Shown here piece by piece: positions 20,330 through 30,700 of a stretch of 60,000 nucleotides of DNA. The translations under genes were made by a program, and so were the position numbers. Location of the stretch: positions 91,679,529 through 91,739,528 of the forward strand of contig CM043959.1 of the NCBI GenBank assembly GCA_014529385.2, read 5' to 3'. This DNA comes from Adiantum capillus-veneris. Taxonomy: Eukaryota; Streptophyta; Polypodiopsida; Polypodiales; Pteridaceae. A model generated the notes under the pieces. That model did no database searches. It saw only the letters and a list, made by a program, of their open reading frames with translations, and was not told where the DNA came from. The first letter of the stretch is position 1, and each line of letters opens with the position of its first letter.

Positions 20330-20690
20330 TTCACCCATATCAGCCCAGGCACACACAAATAAGCTCTCACACACAGAAAAACCAAGGCACTGACAAATAA
20401 ACCTAGGCATTGACAGATAAACCCAGGCACAAACAAATAAATCCAGGCATTGACAGATAAACCCAGGCACAAACAAATAAGTCTAGGCATTGACAGATAA
20501 ACCCAGGCACAAACAAATAAATCTAGGCATTGACAGATAAACCCAAACACTGACAAATAAACCCAGGCACTAACAAAAAAACCCAGGCACTAATAAATAA
20601 ACCTAGGCACTAAACAGATAAACCCAAGCACTAACATATAAACCTCTGACACGCAGATAAACCCACGTACACATATACAAAACCATATTA
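20330..20690 (-). repeat. Tandem array of a 20-bp/40-bp intronic motif
   Basis: The plus strand shows repeated CCCAGGCACAAACAAATAAA alternating with TCCAGGCATTGACAGATAAA, that is a 40-bp higher-order unit made of two related 20-mers. More diverged copies flank it. In the sense of the minus-strand gene the core is GGGTTTATCTGTCAATGCCT. It fills the intron between the catalytic exon and the next exon of the transposase gene. Confidence 0.9.
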
Positions 20691-20695
20691 CAAAC

Positions 20696-21255
20696 CTGTG
20701 GAAGCAAGTGCTCCACCCATGCTTTCTTGGTATGGAACCAACATAGCAAAACAGTACATGCAACTTGTTGAGTTGTCCCATCTTTGTCCACCTCCCAACA
20801 AGATTGATCAGCATGAACAACTTTATTGATGGCCAATAATGAAGTCATACACTTGTCAATCACCAATGCTCGAGGGTGAATGTTGTTCATTCTATGGAAC
20901 ACAATCCTTAGTGTCACTTGCAAAGAAATGCTTTCTTGAGGTGTTCCTACATCATGTGTGCACAACATAAACCACAAGGGTAAACTAATTCCATTTTGAT
21001 TTGGCAATACGGCTGCATAGAGTGGCATCCCAAAAACATTTGTTTTGAATGTGGAGTCTATTGCCCAAGCATTGTTTGTTGAGAAACACAAGCACATGCG
21101 GAGCATCCAATCATCCTGAATAATGAGTATGAATGGCCTTTCCATCTCATCGAAGGCATCCAGGTTGTAGGGTTGACAATAGAGAACTTTGTTTTGCTCT
21201 TTTAATTTTAGAGCCTCCTGGTACATTGAAGACCATTCATCGCTTCCTAGCCTCC
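20696..21255 (-). CDS. FAR1/MULE-type transposase gene, catalytic-domain exon
   Basis: The exon runs between minus-strand acceptor tttgtttag and donor cag/gtttgt. It encodes LGSDEWSSMYQEALKLKEQN, then WAIDSTFKTNVFGMPLYAAV, VIDKCMTSLLAINKVV and VLLCWFHTKKAWVEHLLPQ. This is the layout of MULE transposases (Mutator superfamily, RNase H-like DDE fold): the first Asp in IDSTFKTN, a second in the VIDK segment, and the CWFH block with its conserved Cys and His. The third catalytic acid is not assigned with confidence. The exon is open throughout, although neighbouring exons are damaged. Its role would be excision and integration of a DNA transposon, or regulation if domesticated like FAR1/FHY3. Confidence 0.75.
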
Positions 21256-21429
21256 CTAAACAAAAGCAGACAATTAAACTCAAGTCTTAAATGAATATGA
21301 CAGACAAACCCAGGCAAAATAATAAATAAACCCAGGCACTACCCCAAAAGAAACCTAGGCACCATGACAGATAAGCCCATACAAACCTATGATTATCCCA
21401 GCAAGGAGACATTCAAAGCTTTATTTACC

Positions 21430-21960
21430 TTCGGATCGGAGCTGATATGCCATCATTTGAATTTCCTTTGGTATCATGAAGAATCTATGTGACACTTGCT
21501 CTATCGCCAATGCCATATTGAAGTGGAATAGCTCCTTGGAGACACTCATCTTTGCGACATGGCGACATGTTCCAACATCAAACAAATCTTCCATGCATCG
21601 TTTCCTCATAGTAGGATGCACCGGCAAGTGATAAAGATCCTCACGTGATCCCGGCACATGACCTTTGTGCCCAACATGAACCCTTATCCTTACAATTTCC
21701 TTTATATCATAGACGCATTGAATGACGATAGTAAACGGGCATCCACACTTCTTTGATGTGCGTAGTCTTCGATGATCGTGGCCCTTTCTTCGTGCCTCCC
21801 CATTGCGATGACACACAAGTTGAATGAAGCCCCTCGACGACGATGATTGCCGCTCTACCAATCTAGCCTTGTGCTTGATGGCAATAGCGTTGATCACATT
21901 TTGAATATCATCCATCGGCGCTGTATGTTCCTCAACACCACCTTCATCCTTGCCGGGACT
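21430..21960 (-). CDS. FAR1/MULE-type transposase gene, DNA-binding exon
   Basis: The minus strand encodes a basic region with GFIQLVCHRNG, a KKCGCPFTIVIQCVY segment and VRIRVHVGHKGHVPGS. The spacing of Cys and His (CHRNG ... CGCPF ... HVGHKGH) matches the FAR1 DNA-binding / WRKY-GCM1-type zinc finger found N-terminal to MULE transposase domains. It continues with MRKRCMEDLFDVGTCRHVAK and ends at a GK/gtaaat donor. It lies just upstream, in gene sense, of the catalytic exon, with a motif-bearing intron (21256-21429) between them. Confidence 0.7.
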
Positions 21961-21989
21961 CTTTTGTCTGTCTTGTAAACCCGGGCAAT

Positions 21990-22440
21990 TTTCTGTGGAA
22001 GTGGTGTCATGGCTCTCCAATTCCCCCAACCCGGGCAACGATGCACAAACACACAAGTCCAAAAACTCTCACATAAGCAAGTGGGATTCCATGCTGTCTA
22101 ATACTTGTGCACCATGTACATGCAATGGATGCCATCATTGCCCGCAAGCATAAATGGTCGTTTGAGTGGCATGCGGAAACAATGCTTTCCCAATCTTCTA
22201 TACATGCAATCAACTTTCCATTCCCAATAACAAGACGTGAAGATCCACCTTGGTCAACCATTACGTGGAGTGAATCCCTCATTCTTGCCAATTTTTTCAA
22301 ATCTAGCACACCTCGCTTATCATGGGCTGGACCACTTTGATTAAGGCTAATTCCGGGTGGTAGTTGAAGCTTGCTTATACTGACCAAATATATGATGATT
22401 AGAGCATTAAGGACTAGATCCTTAGTTGTTACACAGACGC
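21990..22440 (-). CDS. FAR1/MULE-type transposase gene, probable N-terminal exon
   Basis: The minus strand encodes ISLNQSGPAHDKRGVLDLKK, then HVMVDQGGSSRLVIGNGKLI and ACIEDWESIVSACHSNDHLC. It has balanced composition and no stops. It precedes the zinc-finger exon in gene order, with a short gap that contains two acccgggcaa motifs. No separate domain recognised. The start codon is uncertain because the frame runs back into the (GA)n tract at 22441-22510. Confidence 0.5.
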
Positions 22441-22514
<74 letters not shown>

Positions 22515-22616
22515 CTTTGATACCTTGGACTTGAGCCATGCAATAGAGGAGGAGTGCCGTAGGAAGGAGAAACCCCAACTTGAGCAGTGCGGCAGAGAAG
22601 TAGAAGCTTTCAGATT

Positions 22617-22681
<65 letters not shown>
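22441..22681. repeat. (GA)n and (CT)n microsatellites flanking the LINE 5' side
   Basis: (GA)n at about 22441-22510 and (CT)n at about 22617-22681 enclose 106 bp of ordinary sequence. The second tract directly abuts the putative LINE 5' end. Open frames through these tracts are Leu-Ser or Arg-Glu repeats and are not genes. Confidence 0.9.
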
Positions 22682-22684
<3 letters not shown>

Positions 22685-22881
22685 GTTCACTCTTTTGACC
22701 ATAACTTGCTCATCCGAACTCCGATTTAGGTGATCTATAGCCTCAATCGAAGAGCACAAAGCCCTCTACGCATTGATGTAAAGAAAAAAAATTTATGTGT
22801 AATGGAAGGCTTTGCTGTAACAGCATCTCAGAACTGAAAAAACTGTCAAAACTTTGCGTTTTTGTTGCCGACTTGAAGGCA

Positions 22882-23814
22882 ATGTCAGACAAAACTCGCA
22901 AGGGTGGAAAAGCCACACTCGCCATGGAGAATGATGCAAAATCTCCAAGGAATTTGGATTCTAATCCAACCACATCATCTACAACAACGGAAGCAATGAT
23001 CATGGCTTACTTGATCTCGTTACAAGAAACCGTCAACAAACAAGGTGAAGAGTTGCGCGCACTTGCAATGGAGAATGGTACTTTAAGAGTTCTCGTTGTG
23101 GAGAATGAGCACCTCAAGAAGGTTCTTGAAATGCAAACAACACGCTTGATGCATCTTGAGAATGAAGTTCAAGAATGTAAACGCTCTCTTGTTGACATGA
23201 ATGTATTGAAAGAGCGCTTGAGCAAAGTTGAGAGTGATCATGTATTGAAAGAGGAAACAATAGATACAATACGACATGATGTATGTGAGATGAGAAATGC
23301 ATCCAAATCATGGGCTGATATATGTAAGGATAATGTGGTTTCTACATCTCCTATCACGCAAGCCGTTGTCCAAGCAAAGAATGTAGAGAATGTGGACACT
23401 CAAGAATTGCACGAATGACAAAAACGCTCAAAGAACATCGTCATTCGTGGAATCAAGGAGGAAAGCATGGAAACACCCCAATCTCTTGCAGTTGCTATTG
23501 AAGAGTTTTTTGCTACACACTTTGGCATGTCAGGAATCATGGCTTATGGTGCACATCGAGTTGGAAAACAAGGAGTCCCTCGCTCAGGAGAAAGACCTAT
23601 TATATGTACCATGGCTGATGAGGTAAAGAGAAAGATCATCCTTGACAATGGTTGGATCTACCTCAAAGGAACAGGTTGTAATGTATATGAGGATTGCACT
23701 CTTATGCAACAAAATGTACATCGCAAAGCATATGAGGAAAGAAGCAAGAAGGTTAAGGTATCACCTCAAGAAGAAAAGCCACTTAAGGAGGATGCAAGTC
23801 CACCCAACAAATAG
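22882..23814 (+). pseudogene. LINE ORF1 (coiled-coil, RNA-binding type), one in-frame stop
   Basis: ATG 22882 (MSDKTRKGGKATLAMEND) is preferred over the upstream ATG at 22795, which begins a Cys-rich stretch unlike an ORF1. Residues about 40-145 form heptad-like Leu/Glu-rich helices (VVENEHLKKVLEMQ, MNVLKERLSKVES), consistent with a trimerising coiled coil. The TGA at 23416-23418 interrupts the frame, which then continues unchanged with RSKNIVIRGIKEES and IICTMADEVKRKIILDNGW, an RRM-like ORF1 region. A single CGA to TGA change would explain the stop. ORF1 proteins of this kind bind the element RNA. The ORF1 stop and the ORF2 ATG are six bases apart. Confidence 0.8.
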
Positions 23815-23820
23815 GGACAC

Positions 23821-26800
23821 ATGATCTATGAGACCAACTCACGCTTGCGAATAAGCTTTTGGAATTGTAACGGGTATCCATGGAATGCGGGAATTGGCAT
23901 TGATGAGCTTACCAATGACTCCGATGTGATACTTCTTGTCGAAACATGGGAGCATGATGCGCAACGAATTCTTGGATTTGACAAATACGATGTGCATTCT
24001 TTGATGTGGGCCAAAAATGCAAAGCAACGAAGAGGCCAAGGAGGCGTAGCATGTATGACCAAAAAGGGTTTGAAAGATGTTTCCATTGTCAAAGAAGATA
24101 AGTATAAACGCTACTTATGGCTGAAAATCAGCCCACCAAATGGTCAAGTCATGTTTGTGGCAGGTTGCTACATTCCTCACTATGACTCCAACTTTTATGC
24201 TTGCTTGAATATGGATAGAGATCAGCCCTTTGTTGAACTAGAGGAAGACATTGCTCATTACAAGGATCAAGGTGAAGTCATTGTTTTTGGAGACATGAAT
24301 GCTCGCACAAATATGTTACAACACGACACACAACAAGTAGACATGCCGCATGTCTCAAGAAGAATGGATGACTCATACATGTATAATCAAAGTTCTAATG
24401 ATGCAAAAGAAGTGGATCACTATGGAAAGTCACTTCTACATATGTGCAATAGTACCGGAATGCTCATTGCAAATGGTGTATCTCTATGGCAAGGCACCAA
24501 TGACTTTACATGTAGAAAGCACAACGGTGCTAGCGTGATTGACTATATGTTGTTCTCGGAAGCCACTCTAGAATGCATACAAAGCTTTACACTTGGTGAA
24601 TGGAATCCGGAATCGGATCATAGGATGTTATGTATTGACCTCAAGTGTGGTAAACGGCCCGAGCATGTAGCCTCCAATCATGATGTGAATCATTTGTACC
24701 TACGTCTAGACCTCAAACGAGCACTTATATATGCTGATATGGTGGACCAAATGTTAAGCATGATAGAGCATCAAGAGAGCCCAACATTAGAATGCAAGTG
24801 GAAAGTTTTCAAAGAAGTAATTTTCTCTTGTGTGAAGGAATGCTTTTCGGTGAAACACATGTCTTGCAAAAGGTCTAAGAAGGGTAGCACCAAGAAGAAA
24901 TGGTTTGACATGGAATGTAGTCAAGCCCGAAAACACTTGCTAAGATTGGATGAAATCAAAGACAAGGAAGTTTACTTGGAATGTTCACACACATACAAAG
25001 CACTTGTTCAAAAGAAGAGGAGAAGGTGGGAAGTCGAAAAACAACTTCTTTTAGCACAAGAGAAAGCACATACATGTGGCAAGTTTTGGCAAAATCTAAA
25101 AGGCAAGCGCGTTGAGAGCTTTGGTGACTTGAATCTTGAGGATATGTATATGCATTGTAAGAACCTCTATGAGCAACCCAATGTTGATAAGATGGAGTGT
25201 TGTAGCTCCCTTCCGTTTATGTCTCCCTTCTTTACCATTGAAGATGTATGCCGCGCGCTTGAGAAACTTGCTACTCGCAAGGCAGGTGACCTTCAAGGTG
25301 TCAAGGCTGAAATGATTAAATGGACAAGCAAGAAAACACGATATTGGATATGTGATTTGTTTAACCTTGCACTTCAGTATGGCATGCCTCATGATTGGAG
25401 TGCAAATTGGATCAAACCTTTGCACAAAGGAGGAGATGTAAACAATGTGAACAACTATCACACTATAATGGTTGGTTCTTTGATGGAAAAGTTATTTGGA
25501 TGTATCATGGAGATGAAGATAAGTGAATGGGCTGAAAAGAATGGCAAACGTGCACTTGGCCAAGCAGGTTTTCGAAAGCATCATAGCACTATTGATCACC
25601 TTGTCACTCTTCGAGTTCTTATGGAAGCGTCTCGATTGAAAGGAAAAAAGTTGTATTGTTGCTTTGTGGATTTCAAGAAAGCTTTTGACATGGTACCGCG
25701 AGGAAATCTTTGGAGACGTATGCAAAGCCTTCAAGTGCCGAGAGAATTTATGCATGCAGTCTTTCGCATCTACCAAAAAGTGATATGTCGATTACGTATG
25801 GAAGATGGAATTTCAGAATTTTTTGCAAGCACTATTGGTGTCAAACAAGGATGCCCACTTTCCCCAACCCTCTTTGGGCTACTCATTGATGAATTGGAAT
25901 GCATGGTTCTTGACTTTATGCAGCAAGAAGGCATAGAAGAGGTTAAGATCGGAAATGCGGTGATCATGCTTTTGCTTTATGCCGATGATGTAGTACTCTT
26001 GGCACATACCTTAGAAGATGCACAAAAGCTTATGAGTGTCTTGGAACGCTTTTGCCTATATAGCGGGCTGATCGTGCATGGATCCAAAACCAAGGTTATG
26101 CTTGTAAAGACCCTCAATGATGAAAATCCATGCATTGTATACAACAATGAGAAACTTGAAGTGGTAGATCACTTCAAGTACCTTGGCCTTGAGGTTCCAT
26201 CCAATCATAAATGGAAGGATTGTGCGATGCGTCGCTTGGAAGCTGGAAAGAGGGCCTATTATGCATTTGAGAACATGTGCAATGCAGGAGAGATCAAGTG
26301 TTGGGATCTCAAAAAGTACCTCTTTGACACATTGGTGACACCGGTGCTTCTTTATGGAGTGGAGGTGTGGGGTGGAAGCATCGGGAAGTCTACTTGGAAA
26401 GAGTTTGAGAATGTCCAAAAGCGTTTTCTCACCAACTTTCTCCAAGTCAAGACACAAACACCCTACATGCTCTTACTTCTTGAGTCCGGATTGCTTCCCA
26501 TTGAGGTCTTGGGCATGCAAAGGGTTGTGGAGTACATGCGTAAGACACAACGTAGCCCTTTGCATCGATTTCCTAGAATCGCATATGAAGCAAGTCAAAT
26601 GGTTCAAAAGACATGCAAGAGCAAAATACTAAGTTCGGGGTGGATGCTTGATATCAAGAAATGGTTTGGAAGATGGGATGCATGTCACTTGGTCAAGGAT
26701 GCGTCGATCGACTCCCAAGTTAATGAGGCCTTCTTACAACGCCAATGTATCACGGCTTGGGAGAAATCCGGAGGTTCTCGCTTCAGCCATTACACCACAC

Positions 26801-27168
26801 ACGTTGCCCCAAACTACAAATCTCTCTTCTTCTCGGAACGAGGTAACCGAACCCATTCCTACATCCTTGAGCCCATCCCGTTGAGTGTGATCCGCACCAT
26901 TGCCTCCATTCGTCTTAGCTCCCATTCTCTACGCTCCGAGACAGGACGTTGGGGCACTGGCGAGGAGTGTCATCGACTTTGCACCTTATGCCCTTGTCAA
27001 GTGCGACAGAGTGAGTACCACACACTACTTGAGTGCTCAGCTTTTGACCACATTAGGTCCTCTTTTCCCCATATATTCAGCCATGATCTCTCCCTACATA
27101 CCTTCCTCTCCCAACCACGATGTGGACTCTCTATTGCGACGCTCATTTCAGCCATTTTTGAGCATTGA
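23821..27168 (+). CDS. LINE ORF2: endonuclease-reverse transcriptase
   Basis: An uninterrupted 1115-residue frame. Residues about 5-275 are an AP-like endonuclease: RISFWNCNGY at the start, VIVFGDMNART near 158 with the catalytic Asp/Asn, and ESDHRML near 266 with the catalytic His. The reverse transcriptase spans about 485-800: WIKPLHKGGDVNN, AGFRKHHSTIDHL, FVDFKKAFDMVPR (near 615), GVKQGCPLSPTLF and LLLYADDVVLL (near 720). The C-terminus has a Cys/His knuckle (CTLC, then EYHTLLEC, near 1055). It would nick target DNA and prime reverse transcription there. All catalytic residues seem intact, so only the ORF1 stop argues against activity. Confidence 0.93.
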   Translation: MIYETNSRLRISFWNCNGYPWNAGIGIDELTNDSDVILLVETWEHDAQRILGFDKYDVHSLMWAKNAKQRRGQGGVACMTKKGLKDVSIVKEDKYKRYLWLKISPPNGQVMFVAGCYIPHYDSNFYACLNMDRDQPFVELEEDIAHYKDQGEVIVFGDMNARTNMLQHDTQQVDMPHVSRRMDDSYMYNQSSNDAKEVDHYGKSLLHMCNSTGMLIANGVSLWQGTNDFTCRKHNGASVIDYMLFSEATLECIQSFTLGEWNPESDHRMLCIDLKCGKRPEHVASNHDVNHLYLRLDLKRALIYADMVDQMLSMIEHQESPTLECKWKVFKEVIFSCVKECFSVKHMSCKRSKKGSTKKKWFDMECSQARKHLLRLDEIKDKEVYLECSHTYKALVQKKRRRWEVEKQLLLAQEKAHTCGKFWQNLKGKRVESFGDLNLEDMYMHCKNLYEQPNVDKMECCSSLPFMSPFFTIEDVCRALEKLATRKAGDLQGVKAEMIKWTSKKTRYWICDLFNLALQYGMPHDWSANWIKPLHKGGDVNNVNNYHTIMVGSLMEKLFGCIMEMKISEWAEKNGKRALGQAGFRKHHSTIDHLVTLRVLMEASRLKGKKLYCCFVDFKKAFDMVPRGNLWRRMQSLQVPREFMHAVFRIYQKVICRLRMEDGISEFFASTIGVKQGCPLSPTLFGLLIDELECMVLDFMQQEGIEEVKIGNAVIMLLLYADDVVLLAHTLEDAQKLMSVLERFCLYSGLIVHGSKTKVMLVKTLNDENPCIVYNNEKLEVVDHFKYLGLEVPSNHKWKDCAMRRLEAGKRAYYAFENMCNAGEIKCWDLKKYLFDTLVTPVLLYGVEVWGGSIGKSTWKEFENVQKRFLTNFLQVKTQTPYMLLLLESGLLPIEVLGMQRVVEYMRKTQRSPLHRFPRIAYEASQMVQKTCKSKILSSGWMLDIKKWFGRWDACHLVKDASIDSQVNEAFLQRQCITAWEKSGGSRFSHYTTHVAPNYKSLFFSERGNRTHSYILEPIPLSVIRTIASIRLSSHSLRSETGRWGTGEECHRLCTLCPCQVRQSEYHTLLECSAFDHIRSSFPHIFSHDLSLHTFLSQPRCGLSIATLISAIFEH

Positions 27169-27220
27169 GAGTCACTTATGAACTCCACTCACACCACGTG
27201 ACATGTTCATTTGGTCCCAT

Positions 27221-27270
27221 AGGTCATATTTGACCTCCCAGGACGATAATAGAACTATCTATCTATCTAG

Positions 27271-27346
<76 letters not shown>
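27221..27346 (+). repeat. LINE 3' end: palindrome, TATC repeats and (CT)n tract
   Basis: The perfect inverted repeat AGGTCA-tatt-TGACCT (27221-27236) is followed by GATAATAGAAC, a few TATC units and then pure (CT)n to about 27346. A tract of this kind stands where a poly-A tail would normally be. Confidence 0.8.
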
Positions 27347-27348
<2 letters not shown>

Positions 27349-27726
27349 CAAGCGGGTGATTTTGGCAATAAACAAAATACTGTATATTTAATTTCATAAC
27401 TTTGATATAATCGTTAATTAATTGAAACGTCGAAAAACGAACTGAAGCAGCCTCTTAAAATAAGAGCGCGTATGTAACGATTGGAAAACCGACGATCAAG
27501 CAATACAGAGAATTGAATGTTGTCATCTCCTTCGCCTTCCTCTTCTCCTCTGTGTTTACACATGATTCTTCTCAATGAAATTTATAGTAACCTGTGTAAA
27601 GCACCTCATCGAATAGTGTGTCTACATGGTATCAATCGCTGACAAACTACTAACCAATTGTTTTCCTAGCCCTCTCGCTTCCTGCTGAAGGCTCTGCCTC
27701 TTGAATTGATCCGAACTTTTTTAGAA
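27347..27726 (+). other. Probable 3' part of a Ty1/copia left LTR and leader
   Basis: The sequence ends GTGTGTCTACA before TGGTATCA (27627-27634), which matches the first eight bases of the usual tRNA-iMet primer site; the rest has decayed (ATCGC for GAGC). The LTR start is not resolved; it may be lost at the (CT)n junction. The stretch 27635-27726 is the leader before gag. Confidence 0.5.
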
Positions 27727-27729
27727 GCC

Positions 27730-30700
27730 ATGGCCACAACATCCACTTCTTCAACTATGTCAAAATTCTATCAGATTGAAAAGGTGCAAGGTAGCAATTA
27801 TCTTCCTTGAAGCCTTCGCATAAAGATGGTCCTTGAGAAAGCTAGTAATTGGGGTGTCACTTATGGCTCCAAACCTGATCCTGCCAAGCAACCTGTTCCG
27901 ATTGGTTCCCAAGCACCCACCGATGTTGAGAAAGTAGCGTAGAAGAAGAAAGATCTCAAAGCCCAAACTAAAATCATATTGCACCTTGGTGATCGTCAAC
28001 TACAACTCATTCGAACAAGTAGCGTAGAAGAAGAAAGATCTCAAAGCCCAAACTGAAATCATCTTGCATCTTGGTGATCATCAACTACAACTTGTTCGAA
28101 CAGTAGAAAGTGCTCAAGAAACGTGGGGTATCCTGAAGACACAATATCAACAAACCAATGTTGTCTCCCATGTCCTTCTCCACAAGCAATTGAACGAGAT
28201 CCAAATGGTGACCTATCCTATAGTTGAGGCATTCCTAGAAGCTTGACAATCTGCAAACGACAACCTACTTATTGCGGGACTCACACCTCCCCGAGGAGGT
28301 TCAAGTAAATATGCTTCTTGTAGCTTTTATTGACATGTGGAAATTTTTTGTTTGACAACACTCTTATACACATAATTGAAACTAACAACATTGTTGGCTA
28401 ATATAGGACATGAATATCAACTTTGTAATCGGGAAGAACTACACCCGCATTCTCAAGCACCTCTCCCACTATAACTTTAGCCATGCTTGTTGGTGGTTCT
28501 CGTCCATTCTCCCAGTTTCACCCTACCATCTACCACACAACCTAGACCCACCTTCACGAGACAATATTCTCCTAATCCGATTCTACAACCCATTTCACTC
28601 CCTCTCGCTTTTGCAAATCAGTCAAGGTATTCTAACTCAAGTAGCAGTGTTCCCATATGCAACTTTTGCCATCAACGAGGTCATATTAAGCAACAATGTC
28701 GCACCAAGAGGCGTCAATTATGCACTTCTCAAAGCAAGTGTATGAATGCAAACCTAGCCTACAATGTTGATGATGTGAGTGATGACCTTACCACTATGCA
28801 TCTATATGATGCTATAGAGAATCCACCTTCTAATACTGATGTCTGGTACCTTGATACTGGCGTTACACTCCACATATGACTGGAACACAAGAGTGATGAC
28901 CTTACCACTACGCATCTATATGATGCTATAGAGAACCCACCTCCTAATATTGATGTCTGGTACCTTGATAACGGTGCTACACTCCACATATGACCAGAAC
29001 ACAAGAGTGGTTACATGACTACCACCCAATCTCCTCATCTCTTGAGGTTCTCCTTGGTGATGGCTCACTCTACCAAGCTGCTGGAAAAGGGTCTTTGCAT
29101 TTGCAATCACCAACACGTGTGACCATAATGATTCCTAATGTCTCATATGTTCGTGGATTGGGATGAGTTGACTAGTCATGGTACTTCGGTGGAGTCTCAA
29201 CACAACTATTGTGTGATAAAGACCACCATAATGATTTCTAATGTCTCATATGTTCGTGGATTGGGATGAGTTGACTAGTCATGGTACTTCGGTGGAGTCT
29301 CAACACAACTATTGTGTGATAAAGACCCCTTACACTTTTGGTGTCCGTACCCACCTCATATGTTCAAAGAAAGGTCGATTATATCCTCTTAAGCATGGAA
29401 CTTTATTATGCTATTGTCTCTCATGATGAGGAAACACTGCTTTGACTAGGAAACACGTGCAAGGAGAGCTTGTTACGCTTGTCTACTAGAACGAGAGTGT
29501 AACAAGGTGTACCAAAGACACAAAGCCCTTTGAAGCAAAGTACACTATGTTGTACTTCTTGAAGTAGAAATATAAGGTACTTGATCATTTTCAGCATTAA
29601 AAGACATTTGTAGAACAATAACTTAATAAACCACTCAACAGCATTTGCACTGACAATGGTGGTGAATATGCATCAAATGCCTTCTGAAAAGCCTATTGCA
29701 ATCAAGAGGCCATTCTTCATGTGTAAAATTTACCCTATTCTCCTTAGCAAAACGATGTAGCTGAAAGGAAAAATTGCACTTTATTGAATGCGGTGTGTGT
29801 CATGCTTCAAACTAATGGTGTTTCTCAATCCTTGTAGGAAGAAGCTGCCACTACAACATGTTACGTCCAAAATTGGCCACCTACTTGAACTCTTACTAAT
29901 ATCACTTTGTATGAACTATGGACTTGTGTAAAGCCTGATCTTTCAAACCTTTGTGTCTTTGGTACACCTTGTTACACTCTCGTTCTAGTAGACAAGCGTA
30001 ACAAGCTCTCCATGTATACCACGTTGAGCGAGGTATTTTTGTTGGCTACGGTGATCTCTTTGGGGTAAAAGGCTATCATGGTCTATAATCCTACAACTCA
30101 TGACTTCTCCTTTAGTCGCGATCTTGTATTTCAAGAGCATTTACTAATTGTGACTATTCCCTCTTCTCAGCACCTTCCTAGTACTTCTACTTCAGTCTTC
30201 CAATTTGCTAGTCCTAACACTTTTGAGGATCTTGTGCCCTCTTGGGATGTCCTCGAGATATTCTCGCCATCTATACCACATGATCTTGCTCCTATTGTAC
30301 CTCCATCGCCAGCTGTTACCAATGCCCCACCCCTTGGACCTCATCCCATTACACCTGCTTAGACAGAAGTTGTTTCATTTGCTCTTTTGTTCCAGGGTGC
30401 TAGTATTTGTTCACCCCATGTCCCCACTTCAACAATTCAAAGTCATCACCCTACCACTCATCAGGTTATCATTGTGCATCTTGCCACTAAGATGGAATTT
30501 CCGACAACCACTTCAAGAGTTCCTCATAGCCATTTACACGCCTTAACTATGAATCTCTTGTGTTTCATGTTAAGTATGGAGCCTGATTTAACCCTTGTAA
30601 TTTTCAGTATTAAAACCACACATTTGTGAGGCCCCCGTTATGAGGAGAAGCTATCATGCGTAAGAAAAATCACTCGTCGGAAAACCAAAATTTCCACGGC

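Larger units (their letters stand above)
22682..27277 (+). mobile_element. Near full-length LINE (non-LTR retrotransposon)
   Basis: Two-ORF element: 5' untranslated region from about 22682, ORF1 22882-23814 (one internal TGA), a six-base gap, then ORF2 23821-27168. A short 3' untranslated region has a palindromic AGGTCATATTTGACCT (27221-27236) and TATC repeats, and runs into (CT)n from about 27272. There is no poly-A tail. The 5' limit is inferred from the end of the upstream (CT)n tract. I found no clear target duplication because both sides are microsatellite. A truncated relative on the minus strand (47336-48230) has the same 3' end. Confidence 0.85.
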
